DNA of 64,000 nucleotides from an uncultured Muribaculaceae bacterium (GTDB taxonomy: Bacteria > Bacteroidota > Bacteroidia > Bacteroidales > Muribaculaceae): the NCBI GenBank assembly GCA_944321705.1, contig CALUMG010000001.1, positions 62,001-126,000 on the forward strand. Direction: 5' to 3'. Under the pieces are notes generated by a model. It saw only the letters and a program-made list of their open reading frames with translations, ran no database searches and was not told where the DNA came from. Of the stretch, positions 17,576-26,504 are shown one piece after another; position 1 is the first letter of the stretch; each line of letters opens with the position of its first letter. Position numbers and translations under genes: made by a program.

Positions 17576-18304
17576 TTATTTCCTCATTGAAAGATAGTAT
17601 GTCCTTTTTTCAGGGGAGAATCGCTCTATGGCATAGCGCAACATTGTGCGAGGCATGAGATGTGCTTTTTGCTGCAAATAGGATTCAAGCGCGGAAAGGT
17701 CTTTCTTGCCTATTTCGCGAAGCATCCATCCGGTGGCTTTATGTATCAAGTCATCTTTGTGATTGAGCATTTGGTTGGCGATGGTGAAAGTAGTGTCAAA
17801 TCTTCCATGGCGGATAGGTGTCATAGTCGACACTATGCCCATGCGTTGTTCCCACATCGACGAGGATGCAACAAGTTTCAAGGCTATTGAATCGTCGCCG
17901 GTTGAGAGAATGTGGTTTCCTATTATGTATGGTGCCGACAAGTCCACAAGATCCCAATTGTTGATGTTGGCAGTGTGTGCCAAGTAGAATTCTACTATTG
18001 AGTTTTTCTTGTGAATGTCATTTTTGCTTTTCTTGTAGGCTTCAACAAGTGCGAGCAGTGCCGCGAGCCTGAATTCATGAATTTTGTCGGTCAGCAATAT
18101 TTCAATCTGCTCCAAAGGCAGGTCGAAATGTTTGGAAACTTTTCGGTTGAGCGGAACATATAGGCCAATGAAAATGTCGCCTTCTCCATATTCGCCTTTG
18201 CCGGTTTTGAAAAATGACGACAAGATTTTTATTCTATCGTCATCGGCAAAACTTTTCAGTTCAGCTTTCCATTGTTCTGTGTCGTGTGGATTGATTTGTG
18301 TCAT
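17576..18304 (-). CDS. AlkD-like DNA alkylation repair protein
   Basis: DNA glycosylase-like HEAT-repeat protein related to AlkD, which excises bulky alkylated purines. The ATG at 18304 (MTQINPHDTEQWKAEL) gives 242 residues; the upstream extension overlaps the promoter. Visible family motifs are FFKTGKGEYGEGD and FIGLYVPLNRK near the N-terminus and the NNWDLVDLSAPYI helix near residue 125, whose Trp and Asp match the AlkD active-site pattern. A single gene between proB and a divergent SpmAB-like gene. Confidence 0.9.
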   Translation of the reverse strand: MTQINPHDTEQWKAELKSFADDDRIKILSSFFKTGKGEYGEGDIFIGLYVPLNRKVSKHFDLPLEQIEILLTDKIHEFRLAALLALVEAYKKSKNDIHKKNSIVEFYLAHTANINNWDLVDLSAPYIIGNHILSTGDDSIALKLVASSSMWEQRMGIVSTMTPIRHGRFDTTFTIANQMLNHKDDLIHKATGWMLREIGKKDLSALESYLQQKAHLMPRTMLRYAIERFSPEKRTYYLSMRK

Positions 18305-18308
18305 GTGA

Positions 18309-18316
18309 CAAAGGTA
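18309..18316 (-). promoter_or_regulatory. -7 box directly ahead of the AlkD-like gene
   Basis: TACCTTTG ends only 5 bases before the ATG at 18304; a TTTA lies 19 bases further upstream. If this is the promoter, the transcript would be almost leaderless. Confidence 0.5.
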
Positions 18317-18539
18317 GAGAATATTCCATGTGAAGTAAAGCGGAATCCGTGTAATTTTACGGCTATCTGTACATAAACGGCGCAAATATCCAATTCTCAG
18401 AGAGTTAAGTTTGTTGCAAATAATTGGTATTTAGGTTGTTATCGTAAAAATGCCTGTTATTGCAGATTGCAAAGAAAAATGAAAAACTGGCAGAATGTAA
18501 AAGGTTGTAAATTATGGCAGATGTTTTTCGCTTATTTAT

Positions 18540-18547
18540 TACTTTTG
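18540..18547 (+). promoter_or_regulatory. -7 box of the SpmAB-like gene
   Basis: TACTTTTG, 21 bases upstream of the ATG at 18569. No clear -33 TTTG at the right distance. It supports the shorter start for the downstream gene. Confidence 0.5.
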
Positions 18548-18568
18548 CAACATTTAAAGAGAGATTGC

Positions 18569-19801
18569 ATGGTATTGAATTATATTTGGATAGCTTTTTT
18601 CATTCTGGCTTTTGTTGTTGCGTTGGGAGAAACGATATTTAACGGAAATCTTGGTATATGGAGTACGATTATGAATTCGTCGTTCGACTCAGCAGCGCAA
18701 GCTTTTCAGATATCCATAGGATTGACGGGAATATTGTCTCTTTGGATGGGGCTCATGCGCATAGGCGAAAAAGGCGGAGTGATACAGACTTTCGGAAAGT
18801 TGATAAGTCCGTTGTTTGTGCGTTTGTTTCCGGGGATACCGAAAGGCCATCCTGCAATGGGCTCTATTTTCATGAATGTGTCGGCCAACATGCTTGGCCT
18901 TGACAATGCCGCAACGCCTCTTGGATTAAAAGCCATGCAAGAACTCCAATCCTTGAATGACAAAAAGGATACCGCTACCGATGCCATGTTGATGTTCCTT
19001 GTTTTGAACGCGTCGGGATTATGCGTGATACCCATCGGGGTCATGATGTACAGGGCTCAGTGTGGAGCGGCCAATCCGACCGATGTCTTCATGCCGATTT
19101 TGATAGCAACTTTTATTTCAACACTGGTGGGTATAATAGCCTTGTGCGTCAAACAGAAGATAAACATGCTGGACAAGGTGATTATATCTTGGCTGGGAGG
19201 CTTGACGCTCGTGGTAGGCGGGACGGTTTGGTTCTTGTCGACATTGGATGAAGGGCAAATCCAGTATTATTCGAGTTTTGCTGCCAATTTTTTGTTGTTT
19301 TCGGTAATCATAGGATTCATTGTAGCAGGCTTGAGAAAGCGGGTTAACATGTATGATGCTTTTATCGATGGAGCTAAAGATGGATTCAAGACGGCTGTCA
19401 TGATAATTCCTTATTTGGTGGCAATCCTCGTTGCAATCGGTGTTTTTCGTGCATCTGGAGCAATGACGGTTCTTACCGATTTTGTCGCGAATATGGTATC
19501 GGCCATGGGATTTGATGCCGAATGGGTAGGCGCGTTGCCTACTGCGTTGATGAAACCTTTGAGCGGAAGCGGTTCTCGCGGAATGATGGTTGACGTGATG
19601 AACACTTATGGAGCCGATGCGTTTGTGTCGAGAGTTTCGGCCTGTATGCAAGGCAGTACCGACACGACATTCTATATACTTGCCGTGTATTTTGGCAGCG
19701 TGGGCGTGAAAAAAACGCGATATGCAGTGCCTTATGCGTTGCTGGCCGATGTCGTAGGTTCTATTTCGGCCGTAGCCGTGGCATATCTGTTTTTCAAGTA
19801 G
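18569..19801 (+). CDS. Fused SpmA/SpmB-like nucleoside-recognition membrane protein
   Basis: 410-residue polytopic membrane protein with about ten hydrophobic segments. It contains two copies of the 'gate'/nucleoside recognition fold: the first (about 45-150) with GNLGIWSTIM and NMLGLDNAATPLGLKAM, matching SpmA, and the second (about 270-400) with KPLSGSGSRGMMVDV and STDTTFYILAVYFG, matching SpmB. In Bacillus the two are separate spore maturation proteins; in non-sporing Bacteroidota the fusion is common and its role is unknown. The start at 18569 is chosen over 18467 because the promoter box and an AAAGAGAGA ribosome site sit just upstream. Confidence 0.88.
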   Translation: MVLNYIWIAFFILAFVVALGETIFNGNLGIWSTIMNSSFDSAAQAFQISIGLTGILSLWMGLMRIGEKGGVIQTFGKLISPLFVRLFPGIPKGHPAMGSIFMNVSANMLGLDNAATPLGLKAMQELQSLNDKKDTATDAMLMFLVLNASGLCVIPIGVMMYRAQCGAANPTDVFMPILIATFISTLVGIIALCVKQKINMLDKVIISWLGGLTLVVGGTVWFLSTLDEGQIQYYSSFAANFLLFSVIIGFIVAGLRKRVNMYDAFIDGAKDGFKTAVMIIPYLVAILVAIGVFRASGAMTVLTDFVANMVSAMGFDAEWVGALPTALMKPLSGSGSRGMMVDVMNTYGADAFVSRVSACMQGSTDTTFYILAVYFGSVGVKKTRYAVPYALLADVVGSISAVAVAYLFFK

Positions 19802-19845
19802 GAAATTAGTGGTTGCCGTTTGAGCTTAGATTGTTAAAAAAACGC

Positions 19846-19853
19846 TATATTTG
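19846..19853 (+). promoter_or_regulatory. -7 box of ybeY
   Basis: TATATTTG, 21 bases upstream of the ATG at 19875, with a TTTG 23 bases further upstream (spacing a little long). Confidence 0.5.
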
Positions 19854-19874
19854 CGCTTGTAAAGACAGTATCGG

Positions 19875-20306
19875 ATGGCACGTTTGATATTTGAAGCCGA
19901 AGGGGTGGAAATGCCTGCTTTGGATAGGAAAACAATAGAAAAGTGGATTACCGCCGTTGCCGGCAAATTTGGCAAGACGGTCGGAACGTTGACATATATT
20001 TTTTGTAGTGACGACAAGATAATAGAAGTCAATCGCGATTTCCTGAAACATGATTATTATACCGATATAATAACTTTTGATTATTCCACACACAGACGTA
20101 TAAGCGGTGACATGTTCATTTCTCTTGACACTGTGCGCAGCAATGCAGATCTTTTCGGCAAGCAATATGAAGATGAATTAAACCGCGTGGTGATACACGG
20201 GGTGTTGCATTTGGTCGGTATAAACGATAAAGGCGAAGGAGAACGTGAAATAATGGAGCAGCATGAGAATGATGCCCTCGATATGCTTTATAACGGGAAT
20301 TATTGA
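19875..20306 (+). CDS. ybeY: rRNA maturation RNase YbeY
   Basis: Metal-dependent endoribonuclease for rRNA processing and ribosome quality control. 143 residues. The metal motif reads HGVLHLVGINDKGEGE: the first two histidines of the canonical H-x3-H-x5-H set are kept, but the third position is Lys after Asp, as in other Bacteroidota homologues, so a neighbouring acidic residue may complete the site. It precedes mnmG by 72 bases. Confidence 0.92.
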   Translation: MARLIFEAEGVEMPALDRKTIEKWITAVAGKFGKTVGTLTYIFCSDDKIIEVNRDFLKHDYYTDIITFDYSTHRRISGDMFISLDTVRSNADLFGKQYEDELNRVVIHGVLHLVGINDKGEGEREIMEQHENDALDMLYNGNY

Positions 20307-20378
20307 GCCTTTTGGCCGATAAATACGTCCTTTTTAGGGGAAATCGACAGCTAACGTAATTATAACTAACATATAAAG

Positions 20379-22256
20379 ATGAGATTTGATTATGATGTCA
20401 TAGTTATTGGTGCGGGTCATGCAGGTTGTGAAGCTGCATGTGCGGCAGCCAATCTTGGCTCGCGCACGTTGCTTATAACTATGGACATGAATAAAATCGC
20501 GCAAATGAGTTGCAATCCGGCGGTTGGAGGCATTGCAAAAGGACAGATTGTTCGAGAAATTGACGCACTTGGAGGACAAATGGGTATTGTTACCGACAGG
20601 GCTTCAATACAATTCCGAATGCTTAATCGCTCGAAAGGACCAGCGATGTGGAGTCCTCGCTCTCAAGCCGACCGTGTCCGATTTATCGAAGAATGGCGCA
20701 AGGTTGTGGAAAACACGCCACGCTTGTTCATGTGGCAAGATACTGTTACGGGAATAGAAGTAACCGATGGTGCAATATCGGGAGTCAAGACGGCTCTTGG
20801 AGTGACATTCAAGGCTCGTGCCGTCGTCCTGACTGCCGGCACGTTCCTTAACGGATTGATGCATATAGGTCGGGTAATGATACATGGAGGACGAATATCG
20901 GAACCTGCTTCTTACGGAATCACCGAGCAATTGAAGGAAATGGGTTTTGAAACGGCACGGATGAAAACAGGTACTCCTGTCAGGATAGATGCTCGTTCAA
21001 TCCATTTTGATTGTGCTGAAAGGCAAGATGGAGAAGATGATTTTCATAAATTTTCGTTCCTTCCGGGAGTTAAACGTAAATTAACTCAACGTCCGTGTTG
21101 GATAATATATACAAATCAAGCCGTTCATGACGTGTTGCGCGAGGGTTTGCCCGATTCTCCGTTGTACAACGGACAGATTCAAAGCATAGGACCTCGTTAT
21201 TGTCCGAGCATAGAAACCAAAATCGTGACTTTTGCCGACAAGGACAAGCATCAGCTTTTCCTTGAACCGGAAGGGGAGACTTCGCAAGAATATTATTTGA
21301 ACGGATTTTCTTCGTCTCTTCCGTGGAATATACAATTCAAGGCTCTGCAGTTGATTCCTGCTTTGAGGGACGTGCAAATATATCGTCCCGGATATGCTAT
21401 TGAGTACGATTATTTCGAGCCTACGCAATTGTTGCACACGTTGGAGACAAAACGTGTAAAAGGGTTGTTTTTCGCAGGACAGGTTAACGGGACGACAGGT
21501 TATGAAGAAGCCGCCGGGCAGGGCCTTGTGGCAGGCATAAATGCCCATAGGTCGATAAACGGGTTGTCGCCGTTCGTGCTTGGACGTGATGAAGCCTATA
21601 TCGGCGTGCTTATCGATGATCTTGTCACAAAGGGCGTGGATGAACCTTACCGCATGTTTACTTCTCGCGCAGAGTATCGCATATTATTGCGTCAGGACGA
21701 TGCCGACATGAGGCTTACGGAAAAGGCTTACGAAATAGGATTGGCAACTCGTGAACGTTACGATTTGATGTTGTCTAAACGCGCTCAAAGGGATAATATA
21801 ATAGATTTTGCGCAGAACTTCTCAATAAAGCCGGCATTGATAAACGATAAGCTTGAAGCGTTGGGAACAACGCCGTTGAAGCAAGGTGTGAAGTTGCACG
21901 ATTTGATTTTACGCCCACAGCTTGACATATCGACTTTGGCTGGCATCGTTGCTCCTCTCGCAGCACAATTGGATAAAGTGGAGGAGGATAGACGCGACGA
22001 GATTGTGGAAGCGGCCGAAATATTGATAAAGTATCAAGGCTATATTGACAGGGAACGCGTGATAGCCGACAAGATACAGCGTCTTGAGAATATAAAGTTA
22101 AAAGGAAAGTTTAATTACGCTGAATTGAAATCCTTGTCGACTGAGGCTCGTCAGAAACTTGAAAAAATAGATCCGGAGACCATTGCGCAGGCTTCGCGCA
22201 TACCGGGAATTTCTCCGAGCGACATAAACATACTCCTTTTGTTAATAGGAAGATAG
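20379..22256 (+). CDS. mnmG: tRNA uridine-5-carboxymethylaminomethyl modification enzyme MnmG (GidA)
   Basis: FAD-dependent enzyme that with MnmE modifies U34 of several tRNAs. 625 residues, full length. The FAD-binding GAGHAGCEAACAAA is at residues 12-25; further family motifs are CNPAVGGIAKG near 45 and the C-terminal helical part ending GISPSDINILLLLIGR. It is in a rightward housekeeping run; mnmG lies close to the origin in many bacteria, which agrees with the parS-like site directly after it. Confidence 0.97.
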   Translation: MRFDYDVIVIGAGHAGCEAACAAANLGSRTLLITMDMNKIAQMSCNPAVGGIAKGQIVREIDALGGQMGIVTDRASIQFRMLNRSKGPAMWSPRSQADRVRFIEEWRKVVENTPRLFMWQDTVTGIEVTDGAISGVKTALGVTFKARAVVLTAGTFLNGLMHIGRVMIHGGRISEPASYGITEQLKEMGFETARMKTGTPVRIDARSIHFDCAERQDGEDDFHKFSFLPGVKRKLTQRPCWIIYTNQAVHDVLREGLPDSPLYNGQIQSIGPRYCPSIETKIVTFADKDKHQLFLEPEGETSQEYYLNGFSSSLPWNIQFKALQLIPALRDVQIYRPGYAIEYDYFEPTQLLHTLETKRVKGLFFAGQVNGTTGYEEAAGQGLVAGINAHRSINGLSPFVLGRDEAYIGVLIDDLVTKGVDEPYRMFTSRAEYRILLRQDDADMRLTEKAYEIGLATRERYDLMLSKRAQRDNIIDFAQNFSIKPALINDKLEALGTTPLKQGVKLHDLILRPQLDISTLAGIVAPLAAQLDKVEEDRRDEIVEAAEILIKYQGYIDRERVIADKIQRLENIKLKGKFNYAELKSLSTEARQKLEKIDPETIAQASRIPGISPSDINILLLLIGR

Positions 22257-22264
22257 AAAGAAAA

Positions 22265-22280
22265 TGTTTCACGTGGAACA
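22265..22280. other. parS: parS site (ParB-binding palindrome)
   Basis: TGTTTCACGTGGAACA lies in the 43-base gap between mnmG and apt. It is a full 16-base match to the conserved parS pattern, with the central CACGTG and TGTT/AACA ends. In most bacteria such sites cluster around oriC and load ParB/Spo0J. No parAB genes are in the window. Confidence 0.75.
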
Positions 22281-22299
22281 CATAAAACAATACTGATAT

Positions 22300-22833
22300 A
22301 TGGAAAAAGAAAAATTAGACAGGATCAAGAGTATTATTCGCGATGTGCCTGATTTCCCTGTAAAGGGGATTCTTTTCAGAGACCTTACGACCGTGCTTAA
22401 GGATGGCGAGGCTTTGCATATAATAAGCGAAGACTTGAAAGAGATGTATTCCGGACTTGGCGTGACTAAGGTCGTGGGCATAGAGGCACGCGGATTTATT
22501 TGCGGCTCGATTTTGGCTCATGAATTGAATGCCGGATTTGTGCCTTTGAGGAAGCCGGGTAAACTGCCTGCCGATACAATTCAAAAGTCTTATGAAAAAG
22601 AATATGGATTTGATGTGATCGAGATTCATAAAGACGCAATCAACGAAGATGACGTTGTGGTATTGCATGACGACTTGCTTGCCACCGGTGGTACTATGGC
22701 TGCTGCTTATGAACTGGTAAAATCGATGAATCCGAAAAAAATATATGTAAATTTCATCGTTGAACTTAGCGAATTGAATGGCCGGAAAGTTTTTCCTGAA
22801 GGAGTAGATGTAAGTTCGCTTATTGTTTATTGA
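22300..22833 (+). CDS. apt: Adenine phosphoribosyltransferase
   Basis: Purine salvage enzyme converting adenine and PRPP to AMP. 177 residues, usual length. The PRPP-binding loop is VVVLHDDLLATGGTM (about 122-136), and the family motifs IRDVPDFPVKGILFRD (N-terminal) and GIEARGFICG are present. It lies between mnmG and uvrC and ends 11 bases before the uvrC ATG, so coupling is likely. Confidence 0.96.
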   Translation: MEKEKLDRIKSIIRDVPDFPVKGILFRDLTTVLKDGEALHIISEDLKEMYSGLGVTKVVGIEARGFICGSILAHELNAGFVPLRKPGKLPADTIQKSYEKEYGFDVIEIHKDAINEDDVVVLHDDLLATGGTMAAAYELVKSMNPKKIYVNFIVELSELNGRKVFPEGVDVSSLIVY

Positions 22834-22844
22834 CGGAGTGTGGC

Positions 22845-24656
22845 ATGACGCGCGAGGATCTGAAAGAAAAAATAGAATTGCTGCCCGAAAGCCCCGGAGT
22901 CTATATGTATTTTGACAAGGAGGGCACGGTAATTTATGTTGGTAAAGCAAAGAAACTGAAACGTCGCGTCAGCAGCTATTTCAATCGCGTGCATTCTGTA
23001 GCTCGCACCAATATGCTTGTAAGGAAGATTTGCGACCTTAAGTATATCGTAGTGGGCAGTGAGGAGGATGCATTGCATCTTGAGAACAGCCTTATAAAAG
23101 AATATAAGCCCAAATACAATGTCCTGCTGAAGGACGATAAGTCTTATCCGTGGATATGTGTTACCAATGAACCTTATCCACGGGTATTTCTTACTCGGAC
23201 GGTGACAAAGCACGGAGGCAAATTTTTCGGCCCTTATGCAAATGTGCAGATGGCAAAGACCGTAATCGAGACTTTGCGCGAAATGTATCCGATAAGGACC
23301 TGTCGATGGCCGATTACCGAAGATGCGATTGCCAAGCAAAAATACAAGGTGTGCTTGCAATATCACATAAAAAATTGCAAGGGTTGTTGCGAGGGCTTGA
23401 TTTCAATTGAACGATATGGGAAATACTTCGATGAAATAAGGCAGATATTGAGTGGAAACATTCAGCAAGTGTGCGATTATTTGAAAGATGAGATGACCAC
23501 TCTTGCATCCGAGATGCGTTTCGAGGAAGCCCAAGAAGTGAAGGAGAAATATTTGCTTGTTGAAAAGTACAAGTCAAAGTCGGTGATAGTAAGCATGCAG
23601 ATTCATAATGTCGATGTATATTCCATAGATACTGACGATGACTGCTATTATGTGAATTACATGCATGTGCGCAATGGCTCGATAGTTCAAAGCATGACTT
23701 TTGAATACAAGAAGGAACTCGATGAAACCGAGCCCGAGATACTGTCAATGGCAATTAACGAGGTGCAAACTCGCTTTGATAGAAAGGCAAAGGAGGTTGT
23801 CGTGCCGGTAGCACCCGATGTGGAATTTGAAGGAATGGAAGTGACCATACCACAAAAAGGTGATAAGAAGAAATTGCTTGACATGTCTTTGCGCAATGCC
23901 AAGCAATATAAACTCGACAAATTAAAAACAGCGGAAAAACTCAATCCTGAGCAGAGAGTCATGCGCACGTTGACTACAATGCAACGTGATTTCCGCTTGA
24001 AAGAATTGCCTCGGCACATTGAGTGTTTTGACAATTCAAATATTCAAGGGACAAATCCTGTGGCATCGTGCGTGGTGTTTAAAAATGCAAAGCCGTCAAA
24101 ACGTGATTATCGACATTTTAACATCAAGACTGTTGTCGGCCCCGATGATTTTGCTTCGATGAAAGAAGTCTTGACTCGTCGTTACACTCGTTTGATGGAA
24201 GAAGGTGAGGAGCTGCCGCAACTTGTGATTGTCGATGGAGGTAAAGGCCAGTTGAGTGCTGCCGTTGAAGCTTTTGATGCAATGGGATTGCGCGGAAAAG
24301 TTGCACTTGCCGGCATTGCCAAGCGTCTTGAGGAGATTTATTTTCCCGGCGATAGCGTGCCTTTGTATATAGACAAGAATAGCGAGTCGCTGAAGGTGGT
24401 TCAGCATTTACGAGACGAAGCCCACAGGTTTGGCATAACGCATCATCGCAACAGACGTAGCAAAGGACAGTTGCATTCGACATTCGACGACATTAAAGGT
24501 GTCGGAGAAAAGACTCGCGATGCATTGTTGAAACATTTCAAGAGCTTGAAACGAGTAAAGGACGCATCCATCGACGAAATTGCCGAGGTAGTAGGTCCTG
24601 CCAAGGCTAAAATAGTCTATGAAGGACTGCGCAGTGAAATAGTGGAAACGAAATAA
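22845..24656 (+). CDS. uvrC: UvrABC excinuclease subunit C
   Basis: Dual-incision nuclease subunit of nucleotide excision repair. The ATG at 22845 (MTREDLKEKIELLPESPGVYMY) is preferred to the TTG at 22830 that overlaps the apt stop. 603 residues: GIY-YIG domain (about 10-95, GVYMYFD...VIYVGKAK), UVR motif near 200, the RNase H-like C-terminal endonuclease (ECFDNSNIQG, VDGGKGQL) and a terminal helix-hairpin-helix pair (FDDIKGVGEKTRDALLKHF). Confidence 0.97.
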   Translation: MTREDLKEKIELLPESPGVYMYFDKEGTVIYVGKAKKLKRRVSSYFNRVHSVARTNMLVRKICDLKYIVVGSEEDALHLENSLIKEYKPKYNVLLKDDKSYPWICVTNEPYPRVFLTRTVTKHGGKFFGPYANVQMAKTVIETLREMYPIRTCRWPITEDAIAKQKYKVCLQYHIKNCKGCCEGLISIERYGKYFDEIRQILSGNIQQVCDYLKDEMTTLASEMRFEEAQEVKEKYLLVEKYKSKSVIVSMQIHNVDVYSIDTDDDCYYVNYMHVRNGSIVQSMTFEYKKELDETEPEILSMAINEVQTRFDRKAKEVVVPVAPDVEFEGMEVTIPQKGDKKKLLDMSLRNAKQYKLDKLKTAEKLNPEQRVMRTLTTMQRDFRLKELPRHIECFDNSNIQGTNPVASCVVFKNAKPSKRDYRHFNIKTVVGPDDFASMKEVLTRRYTRLMEEGEELPQLVIVDGGKGQLSAAVEAFDAMGLRGKVALAGIAKRLEEIYFPGDSVPLYIDKNSESLKVVQHLRDEAHRFGITHHRNRRSKGQLHSTFDDIKGVGEKTRDALLKHFKSLKRVKDASIDEIAEVVGPAKAKIVYEGLRSEIVETK

Positions 24657-24676
24657 TTGAAAACATAAATAACGTA

Positions 24677-25129
24677 ATGAAGATAGTCTTACAACGTGTA
24701 ACGCATTCGTCGGTATCGATTGCCGGGGAGTTGCATAGCTCCATCGGGAAGGGATTGATGGTTCTTGTCGGAGTCATGACAGGTGATACCGAAGCTGATG
24801 TGGACTGGCTTGCTCAAAAAACGGCGAATATGCGTATTTTTGACGATGAAAACGGCGTGATGAACAAGAGCGTGATTGAAGTTGGCGGTGAGGTGCTTGC
24901 CGTGAGCCAATTTACATTGGCGGCATCCACCAAAAAAGGTAATCGTCCGTCTTATATACATGCTGCCGGCCATGACCTTGCCATACCTCTTTATGAGCGT
25001 TATTGCTCAAAAGTGGAGGAATTAGTAGGCCGGCCGGTGAAAAAAGGCGTTTTTGGTGCCGACATGCAAGTTGAGTTGGTAAATGACGGCCCTGTGACAA
25101 TCATTGTGGATTCAAGATTAAAAGACTAA
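24677..25129 (+). CDS. dtd: D-aminoacyl-tRNA deacylase
   Basis: Removes D-amino acids (and glycine) from mischarged tRNA. 150 residues. The diagnostic active-site motif SQFTLAA lies near residue 78 and the cis-Gly-Pro motif NDGPVTII near residue 137. Follows uvrC by 20 bases and overlaps closely with the MazG-like gene, so probably part of the same transcript. Confidence 0.95.
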   Translation: MKIVLQRVTHSSVSIAGELHSSIGKGLMVLVGVMTGDTEADVDWLAQKTANMRIFDDENGVMNKSVIEVGGEVLAVSQFTLAASTKKGNRPSYIHAAGHDLAIPLYERYCSKVEELVGRPVKKGVFGADMQVELVNDGPVTIIVDSRLKD

Positions 25130-25140
25130 ATTTGCAATAT

Positions 25141-25476
25141 ATGACACTCGATGAAGCACAAGCACGCGTTGACGAATGGATTCGTACTTATGGCGTGAGA
25201 TATTTCAACGAATTGACCAATATGGCTGTGTTAACCGAAGAAGTAGGAGAACTGGCAAGGGTCATTGCGAGAAAATACGGCGAGCAATCATTCAAATCCG
25301 GTGAATCGGGCGATAATTTGCCTGAGGAACTTGCCGATGTGTTGTGGGTGTTGATTTGCATTGCAAACCAGACGGGAGTCAACTTGACAGAAGCTCTTGA
25401 AAGCAGCTTCAAGAAAAAAACTTCGAGAGATGCATCAAGGCACAAGGAAAACGGAAAATTAAAACAAAACATTTAA
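25141..25476 (+). CDS. MazG-like nucleotide pyrophosphohydrolase
   Basis: 111-residue all-alpha NTP pyrophosphohydrolase of the MazG-like family, house-cleaning for aberrant dNTPs. The metal-binding ExxE...ExxD pattern is present (LTEEVGELARV near 33 and LPEELADVLWVL near 62). The ATG at 25141 is preferred to the TTG at 25132. It lies 11 bases after dtd and 13 before deoC. Confidence 0.88.
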   Translation: MTLDEAQARVDEWIRTYGVRYFNELTNMAVLTEEVGELARVIARKYGEQSFKSGESGDNLPEELADVLWVLICIANQTGVNLTEALESSFKKKTSRDASRHKENGKLKQNI

Positions 25477-25489
25477 TATTGCACTAATC

Positions 25490-26386
25490 ATGGAAGAACA
25501 AATCCCAAACAAGTATCTGCAAGCTATAAGCGCCAGTAAGGTTGTTGCCGACGACATGCAAGTGAAAGCGGCTGTGGAGAAAATATTGTCGGAGCATCTC
25601 GATGAAAACAGGAATGAGGAAGTGTATAAATTCATGTTTAATTGCATCGACTTGACAACACTTAGCAGCACTGATTCGGAAAAATCTGTTGCTGAATTTG
25701 TTCAAAAGGTGAATGATTTTGAAGAGAACTATCCGCAATATAATAACGTGGCGGCAATCTGTGTTTATTCAAATTTTGCCGGTGTAGTAAGGCAAAACCT
25801 TGAGGTAAGCGAGGTAAATATTGCCGTTTGTTCGGCTAATTTCCCTTCATCGCAGGCCCACCTTGAAGTGAAATGCGCAGAAACGGCTCTTGCTGTAAAT
25901 GACGGAGCCGACGAGGTAGACATAGTACTTAATCTCGGGTATTTCTTTGATGGTTCTTATGAGGAATTGTGTGATGAGATATCCGAAATAAAAGCAGCGG
26001 CAGGAAAGGCCAGGTTGAAAGTCATTCTTGAAACAGGAGCTTTGGAAAGTGCTGAGAACATAAAGAAAGCTTCGATTTTATCGATGTATTCCGGTGCCGA
26101 TTTCATAAAGACTTCTACAGGAAAGATTTATCCGGGAGCTACGCTTGAAGCAGCCTATGTAATGTGTAAGTGCATAAAGGAATATGCCGATAAGCATGGA
26201 ACAATGGTTGGATTCAAGGTGTCGGGAGGTGTTCGCACGACCGAGGACGCTTTGAAATACTACACAATTGTGAAGGAAGTGCTTGGAGAAAATTGGCTGA
26301 CAAACGAATATTTCAGGATTGGGGCTTCGAGTCTTGCAAATAATCTGTTTGTTGACATCGCAGGAGAGGGAGCAAAAGCTTTTTAA
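25490..26386 (+). CDS. deoC: Deoxyribose-phosphate aldolase
   Basis: Class I aldolase of deoxyribonucleoside breakdown, splitting deoxyribose-5-phosphate to glyceraldehyde-3-phosphate and acetaldehyde. 298 residues, the longer form seen in Bacteroidota. The Schiff-base lysine lies in ADFIKTSTGK, and the second active-site Lys in VGFKVSGGVRT. A bidirectional terminator follows. Confidence 0.95.
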   Translation: MEEQIPNKYLQAISASKVVADDMQVKAAVEKILSEHLDENRNEEVYKFMFNCIDLTTLSSTDSEKSVAEFVQKVNDFEENYPQYNNVAAICVYSNFAGVVRQNLEVSEVNIAVCSANFPSSQAHLEVKCAETALAVNDGADEVDIVLNLGYFFDGSYEELCDEISEIKAAAGKARLKVILETGALESAENIKKASILSMYSGADFIKTSTGKIYPGATLEAAYVMCKCIKEYADKHGTMVGFKVSGGVRTTEDALKYYTIVKEVLGENWLTNEYFRIGASSLANNLFVDIAGEGAKAF

Positions 26387-26440
26387 TCATAGCCGGGAAG
26401 TCTTAAGTTTCTCATAATCCTTGGGAAATTAAAAAAATAT

Positions 26441-26476
26441 GAGCCATATTCTTGCTCGAATGCTTGAATATGGCTC
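26441..26476. terminator. Bidirectional terminator between deoC and the CAP-domain gene
   Basis: Perfect 11-base stem GAGCCATATTC / GAATATGGCTC with a 14-base loop. Followed by TTTCTTTTG on the plus strand and by ATATTTTTTT on the minus strand, so it can serve both converging genes. Confidence 0.85.
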
Positions 26477-26504
26477 TTTCTTTTGTTGAGCTTGCTGCAA
26501 TCTA

